A DNA stretch of 64,000 nt from assembly GCF_051380735.1 (NCBI RefSeq), contig NZ_JBNYXQ010000004.1, forward strand, positions 1-64,000, read 5' to 3'. Below the pieces are notes generated by a model that worked only from the letters and a program-made list of their open reading frames with translations, was not told the DNA's origin and did not search any database. The DNA is from Janthinobacterium sp051380735 (lineage in GTDB: Bacteria > Pseudomonadota > Gammaproteobacteria > Burkholderiales > Burkholderiaceae_D). Shown here in pieces: positions 60,526 to 64,000 of this stretch; the first letter of the stretch is position 1; each line of letters opens with the position of its first letter. The position numbers and the translations under genes are program-made.

Positions 60526-61893
60526 ATGCAATACACCAAATTCGCGCTTGCGGCGCTGACGGCGGCTGTCCTGGCCGGTTGCGGCGGCTCCAGCGGCGGC
60601 GACCAGACCCTGAAAGTCAAATACACGGCACAAGTGTCGTTCGGCGACAGCCTGTCCGACGTCGGCTCCTATGCGGTCGGCACGGTCGCTGCCCTGAAAG
60701 GCGGCAAATTCACCATCAACGGAGACAATACCTCCATCAATCCCGAGCTGACCGGCAAGAACTGGACCGAGCATCTGGCCGCGCAATTCGGCCTGCCAGC
60801 GCCTTGTGCGGCAGAAACTGGCCTGGAAGGCAATGCTGCGCAGGGCTTTGCCGTGGCCCGCGTCAAGCATGCCGGCTGCTTCGGCTACGCCATGGGCGGC
60901 TCGCGCGTGACCAATCCTGTCGGCCCGAACAACAGACTGGCAGGCGGCGCACTCGGTGCACTGACGGTGCCGGTCGCCACGCAGATCGCCAACCACCTGG
61001 CTGTGTCCGGCGGCAAGTTCAGCGGCACCGAAGTGGTATTCGTGATGGCCGGCGGTAACGATGCACTGTTCCAGTTGGGTGCTCTGCAAGCGGCCGCTAC
61101 CGCCGCCGGCACCACTGCTGGCGGTACGGCGTTTGGCGCCAGCCTGATCACGCAGCTGGCCACCGGCGCTCCCAATCCGGCTACCGCTGCTGTGTCCATC
61201 CGCACCGCAGTGCTTAACGCCAGCGCTGTCGCTGGCGCGACGCCGACTACCATTGCCCAGGCTGCCATCGGCGCTGCTGTCGCTGCCGGTTACACGACTG
61301 CCGCCACGACTGCAGTCAATGGCCCGATCATTGCAACCGCACAAGCTGCCGCCACCGCCGCCGGCGCCAAGGCCGGCGCCGACTACGCCGCTACCAATGG
61401 TCCTGCACTGGTGACCGCCATGGGCACGGCCGGTGCGGAGCTGGTTGCACTGGTGAAAGACCAGATCATTGCCAAAGGTGCCACCCATGTGGTCGTCAAT
61501 AATCTGCCGGACATTGCCAACACGCCGTCGGGCCTGGGTAAGGATGCCAGTACGAAGGCCTTGATCAATGCCATGGTCAGCGCTTTCAATACGCAGATCA
61601 AGAACGGTTTGTCCACCAATGACAAGGTACTGATCGTCGACGTGTTTGCCGTCAGCAATGACCAGGCGACCAACCCCGGCCCGTATGGCCTGACCAATGT
61701 CAAGGAACCGGCCTGCGACCTGACCGCCGCCAAGAATCCGCTGGGCAGCTCGCTGGTGTGCAACGGCAGCAACCTGATCGCCGGCGACGTCAGCCATTAC
61801 TCCTATGCCGATGATGTGCATCCTTCGCCGTTCAACAACCTGCTGCTGGCGCGTTATGTTGCCAAAGACATGGTGACGCGCGGCTGGCTGTAA
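60526..61893 (+). CDS. SGNH/GDSL-family esterase lipoprotein
   Basis: 455 residues. A signal peptide ends in the lipobox LAGC with C19 as the lipidated residue. GDSL block I is 'FGDSLSDVG' with nucleophile S42, block III is GGND (N178), and block V is 'YADDVHPS' with D429/H432. Between blocks III and V lies an Ala/Thr-rich stretch (about 185-300) with almost no charged residues, which is unusual for the fold. Likely an envelope-anchored lipase/esterase. AGGAGACA precedes the ATG. The 244-base gap upstream holds the tsaC terminator and an AT-rich promoter area. Confidence 0.88.
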   Translation: MQYTKFALAALTAAVLAGCGGSSGGDQTLKVKYTAQVSFGDSLSDVGSYAVGTVAALKGGKFTINGDNTSINPELTGKNWTEHLAAQFGLPAPCAAETGLEGNAAQGFAVARVKHAGCFGYAMGGSRVTNPVGPNNRLAGGALGALTVPVATQIANHLAVSGGKFSGTEVVFVMAGGNDALFQLGALQAAATAAGTTAGGTAFGASLITQLATGAPNPATAAVSIRTAVLNASAVAGATPTTIAQAAIGAAVAAGYTTAATTAVNGPIIATAQAAATAAGAKAGADYAATNGPALVTAMGTAGAELVALVKDQIIAKGATHVVVNNLPDIANTPSGLGKDASTKALINAMVSAFNTQIKNGLSTNDKVLIVDVFAVSNDQATNPGPYGLTNVKEPACDLTAAKNPLGSSLVCNGSNLIAGDVSHYSYADDVHPSPFNNLLLARYVAKDMVTRGWL

Positions 61894-61936
61894 TCGGGCA
61901 GCGCCCTGGCCATGCCGGGGCGCCTGCGGGGATGAC

Positions 61937-61954
61937 CGGATAGTTAGCTATCCG
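61937..61954. other. Hairpin in the ompW leader
   Basis: CGGATAG / CTATCCG (61937-61943 with 61948-61954) closes a TTAG loop. It lies 23 bases before the ompW ATG, with no T-run, so it may be a 5'-leader structure rather than a terminator. Confidence 0.45.
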
Positions 61955-61977
61955 CACATAATGAATCAGGAGACAAT

Positions 61978-62661
61978 ATGAAAAAACGTTTCAATAGCGC
62001 GGCGCAGTTGCTGGCGGCCATCGCGGCCATGACGCTGGCTACGGCCGCCTCGGCGCAAAGCGCCGGTACTTTTACCGCCAAGGTCGGTCTCAACAAGATC
62101 ACGCCGCATGTTACCAGCGGCGACATGACGGCGCCGGCTTTGCCGAACACCAAGGCCGACGTCGAGTCCGACACCAAACCGATCCTGACCCTGGCCTATA
62201 TGCTCACCGACAATATTTCGGCCGAGATGCACCTGGGCGTGCCGTACAAGCATGATCTGATGGGTGATGGCGCCATCAAGGGCACGGGCAAACTGGGCAC
62301 TTCGGAAGTGTTGCCACCAACCTTCCTGATGCAGTACCGCTTCTTCGAGGCCAACACCATGATCCGTCCTTACGTGGGCGCCGGCCTGACGTATGCCTAC
62401 TTCCAGAAGGAACGCGGTTCAGGTGCGATGACGGCCCTGCTCGATCCGGGTGGACCTCCATCGAGCTACCGCCTGAAAAACAAGCTGGCCGGCAGCATCC
62501 AGCTGGGCGCCACGCTGGCCTTCAACGAGCGCTGGTTTGCCGACGTCGGCATCATCAAGACGTACCTGAAAACGCGCGCGACGTTCTCGACCGGCCAGAC
62601 GCAGGATATCAAGCTGGACCCGACCGCCGTCAGCGTCGGTATCGGTTACAAGTTTTTCTAG
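61978..62661 (+). CDS. OmpW-family outer-membrane beta-barrel
   Basis: 227 residues. A signal peptide (1-26, ATAASA) is followed by the eight-stranded OmpW barrel, visible as alternating hydrophobic strands and 'PPTFLMQYRFFEANTMIRPYVGAGLTY' region, 'LGATLAFNERWFADVG' and the terminal phenylalanine in 'GYKFF'. OmpW channels carry small hydrophobic compounds across the outer membrane. AGGAGACA precedes the ATG, as for the GDSL gene 84 bases upstream. Confidence 0.95.
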   Translation: MKKRFNSAAQLLAAIAAMTLATAASAQSAGTFTAKVGLNKITPHVTSGDMTAPALPNTKADVESDTKPILTLAYMLTDNISAEMHLGVPYKHDLMGDGAIKGTGKLGTSEVLPPTFLMQYRFFEANTMIRPYVGAGLTYAYFQKERGSGAMTALLDPGGPPSSYRLKNKLAGSIQLGATLAFNERWFADVGIIKTYLKTRATFSTGQTQDIKLDPTAVSVGIGYKFF

Positions 62662-62675
62662 GATATCGGCAGTCG

Positions 62676-62705
62676 AAAAAATCCGCCAGCTGGCGGATTT
62701 TTTTT
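62676..62705 (+). terminator. Rho-independent terminator after ompW
   Basis: A perfect 12-bp stem AAAAAATCCGCC / GGCGGATTTTTT (62676-62687 with 62692-62703) with an AGCT loop and T-run. It also gives a T-run on the minus strand for the convergent flavin reductase. Confidence 0.9.
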
Positions 62706-62711
62706 GTCCCG

Positions 62712-63218
62712 TCAATCGGGCAGGGTGCTGAACTTGCCGTGATGGAAAATCAACGGCGGCTGGGCCGTGTATGCGCATTGCTCGACTTCGCCGACAAAGA
62801 TCACATGGTCGCCTTCCGGGTAGCGGCTGCGGTTATGGCATTCGAACCAGGCCGAGGCACCTTTCAGGATGGGTTGGCCGGTACGAGACAGTTCATATTC
62901 CACGTCGTCGAACGGGTTGGGCGTGCGGCGCGAAAAACGCTGTGCCAGTTCGGCCTGGTCGGCGCCCAGCACATTGATCACGTAATGCGAGTTGCCGCTG
63001 AAGATGGGCATGCTGTTGGCAGCCTCGCCCAAACTCCACAGCACCAGCGGTGGCGACAGCGACACGGAATTGAAGGAACTGGCGGTCAGTCCGCGAAATG
63101 TGCCGTCGGCCAGGCGCGTGGTGATTACCGTCACGCCGGTGGCAAATTGCGACAATGCCTGCCGGAAATGAGGCGCATCAAACGCTTGCGCTGGCGCGCG
63201 GGGAGAGAGTGTATTCAT
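62712..63218 (-). CDS. Flavin reductase domain protein (FMN-binding split barrel)
   Basis: 168 residues. Typical blocks: 'LSQFATGVTVITTRLADG', 'GLTASSFNSVSLSPPLVLW', and a C-terminal 'DHVIFVGEVEQC'. These enzymes reduce FMN/FAD with NAD(P)H for a partner monooxygenase, but no monooxygenase lies nearby. The substrate is open. The gene is divergent from msrA. Confidence 0.88.
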   Translation of the reverse strand: MNTLSPRAPAQAFDAPHFRQALSQFATGVTVITTRLADGTFRGLTASSFNSVSLSPPLVLWSLGEAANSMPIFSGNSHYVINVLGADQAELAQRFSRRTPNPFDDVEYELSRTGQPILKGASAWFECHNRSRYPEGDHVIFVGEVEQCAYTAQPPLIFHHGKFSTLPD

Positions 63219-63369
63219 GGGTAACCTGTATGTTTGTGACCATTATGCCAAAAAATGACAGTGCCGTTGTATCGCAGGTCCAAAGCAAGGCGGCGGCACC
63301 CTGCGCGGGTTTGCGCTACAGTGGTGGAACAGGCAAGATTTCCGCTAAGACAGTTGTAGTCAGGAGGAC

Positions 63370-63906
63370 ATGATGAGTCAGCAATTGGAAGTGGCGGTAC
63401 TGGGTGGCGGTTGCTTCTGGGGCCACGATGCGGTGTACCGGCAGGTGCGCGGCGTCATGACTGTCGAGACCGGCTATGCGGGAGGGCAACTGGCAGACCC
63501 CAGCCACGAACAGGTCGATGCCGGTGGCACGGGCCATGCGCAAGTGGTACGCCTGGCATTCGATACGGCTATCGTCAGCTACCAGGACCTGCTGCAGGTA
63601 TTTTTTACCAGCCACGATCCCACCACACTAGCCCGGCAGGGCAATGACGTGGGTACGCAGTACCGCTCGGTGATCTTTGTGCAGTCGCCACAGCAGGAGT
63701 CGGTGGCGCACAAGGTGATGGCCGAAATGGCGGGTGTATGGGATGCACCCATCGTCACGCAGGTGCTGCCGGCCCAGCCGTTTTACCGGGCGCCAGACGA
63801 GCAGCAGAATTATGCCGCGCGCCACCCCCTGCAAAGCTATTGCGCGCTGGTGGTGGCGTCGATGGTGGACAAATTGCGCGCCATGCACGCCAGCCTCGTC
63901 AGATAG
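63370..63906 (+). CDS. msrA: Peptide-methionine (S)-S-oxide reductase
   Basis: Repairs oxidised methionine. 178 residues. The catalytic cysteine C15 is in GGCFWG, followed by 'YRQVRGVMTVETGYAGG' and 'GNDVGTQYRSVIF'. The ATG at 63370 is followed by a second ATG at 63373; AGGAGG precedes them. No MsrB domain is fused. Confidence 0.96.
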   Translation: MMSQQLEVAVLGGGCFWGHDAVYRQVRGVMTVETGYAGGQLADPSHEQVDAGGTGHAQVVRLAFDTAIVSYQDLLQVFFTSHDPTTLARQGNDVGTQYRSVIFVQSPQQESVAHKVMAEMAGVWDAPIVTQVLPAQPFYRAPDEQQNYAARHPLQSYCALVVASMVDKLRAMHASLVR

Positions 63907-63921
63907 CCGCTGGCGCCTGGC

Positions 63922-64000
63922 TCAATGCACCAGGGCCGGTGTTCTGCCCTCGTACATATAGTTGCGCGACCAGGGCAGCGTGGAAGAACGCCGGCCGGCC
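63922..64000 (-). CDS. C-terminal end of an unidentified gene (truncated by window edge)
   Basis: Reading leftward from the right edge, a frame stays open to a TGA at 63924-63922, giving the last 25 residues, ending 'PWSRNYMYEGRTPALVH'. The composition is protein-like and it ends 16 bases past the msrA stop in convergent orientation. Too short to identify. Confidence 0.45.
   Translation of the reverse strand, partial: AGRRSSTLPWSRNYMYEGRTPALVH

Overview
The window looks like a chromosomal segment of a high-GC betaproteobacterium of the Oxalobacteraceae (Janthinobacterium/Massilia/Duganella type). I base this on the hemH-grpE-dnaK-dnaJ order, the spu/puu putrescine cluster, the pgk-pyk-fba-purC-purE-purK-tsaC string, and the style of the proteins. 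This placement is from memory of the families, not from a search. Most of the window is dense housekeeping sequence. No tRNA, rRNA, CRISPR array, prophage or replication origin was seen.

Layout. 1-0.5 kb: 3' end of an IS110-type transposase entering from the left edge. 0.5-5.9 kb: ferrochelatase and the heat-shock genes grpE, dnaK and dnaJ, with two clear sigma-32 type promoters. 5.9-8.3 kb: carbonic anhydrase, an ArgP-like regulator and a divergent TRIC/UPF0126 membrane protein. 8.4-9.8 kb: gabD. 10-13.2 kb: a translationally coupled trio of secreted beta-propeller protein, ECF sigma factor and membrane-anchored anti-sigma-like protein. 13.3-21.7 kb: putrescine uptake and breakdown (puuD, puuA, spuC, potG, potH, potI, puuC), with no periplasmic binding protein where one is expected. 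21.8-23.4 kb: a hipA-hipB type toxin-antitoxin pair in toxin-first order. 23.4-27.5 kb: leftward operon hda-HAD-pcnB-folK-panB. 27.8-28.9 kb: purM.

28.9-34.2 kb: PPi-type phosphofructokinase and two tandem secreted S9 peptidases. 34.4-39.0 kb: an overlapping leftward chain of response regulator, histidine kinase, DUF4212 protein and sodium/solute symporter. 39-42.5 kb: LexA-controlled recA, recX and a methyltransferase. 42.8-45.5 kb: a DUF2889 protein and sucCD. 45.6-50.9 kb: a lone type IV pilin behind a consensus sigma-54 promoter, a small membrane protein, moaC, a BepA-like M48 protease, a conserved unknown protein, a YheT hydrolase and an NTF2-fold protein. 51-52.5 kb: a zf-CHCC protein and the AzlCD exporter. 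52.6-60.3 kb: pgk, pyk, fba, purC, purE, purK and a Sua5/TsaC enzyme. 60.5-64 kb: a GDSL lipoprotein, OmpW, a flavin reductase, msrA and the tail of one more gene.

How the genes work together. PuuA/PuuD/PuuC and SpuC, with GabD nearby, can carry putrescine through GABA to succinate; sucCD and the glycolytic genes supply central carbon flow. The most interesting signals are: (i) the propeller/ECF/anti-sigma module; (ii) the putrescine transporter without its binding protein, with a nested palindrome plus a terminator in its place; (iii) a 124-bp strongly folded inverted-repeat element after the zf-CHCC gene; (iv) scattered GGGGTCAG/CTGACCCC inverted-repeat modules in at least four intergenic gaps; and (v) the sensor-transporter chain.
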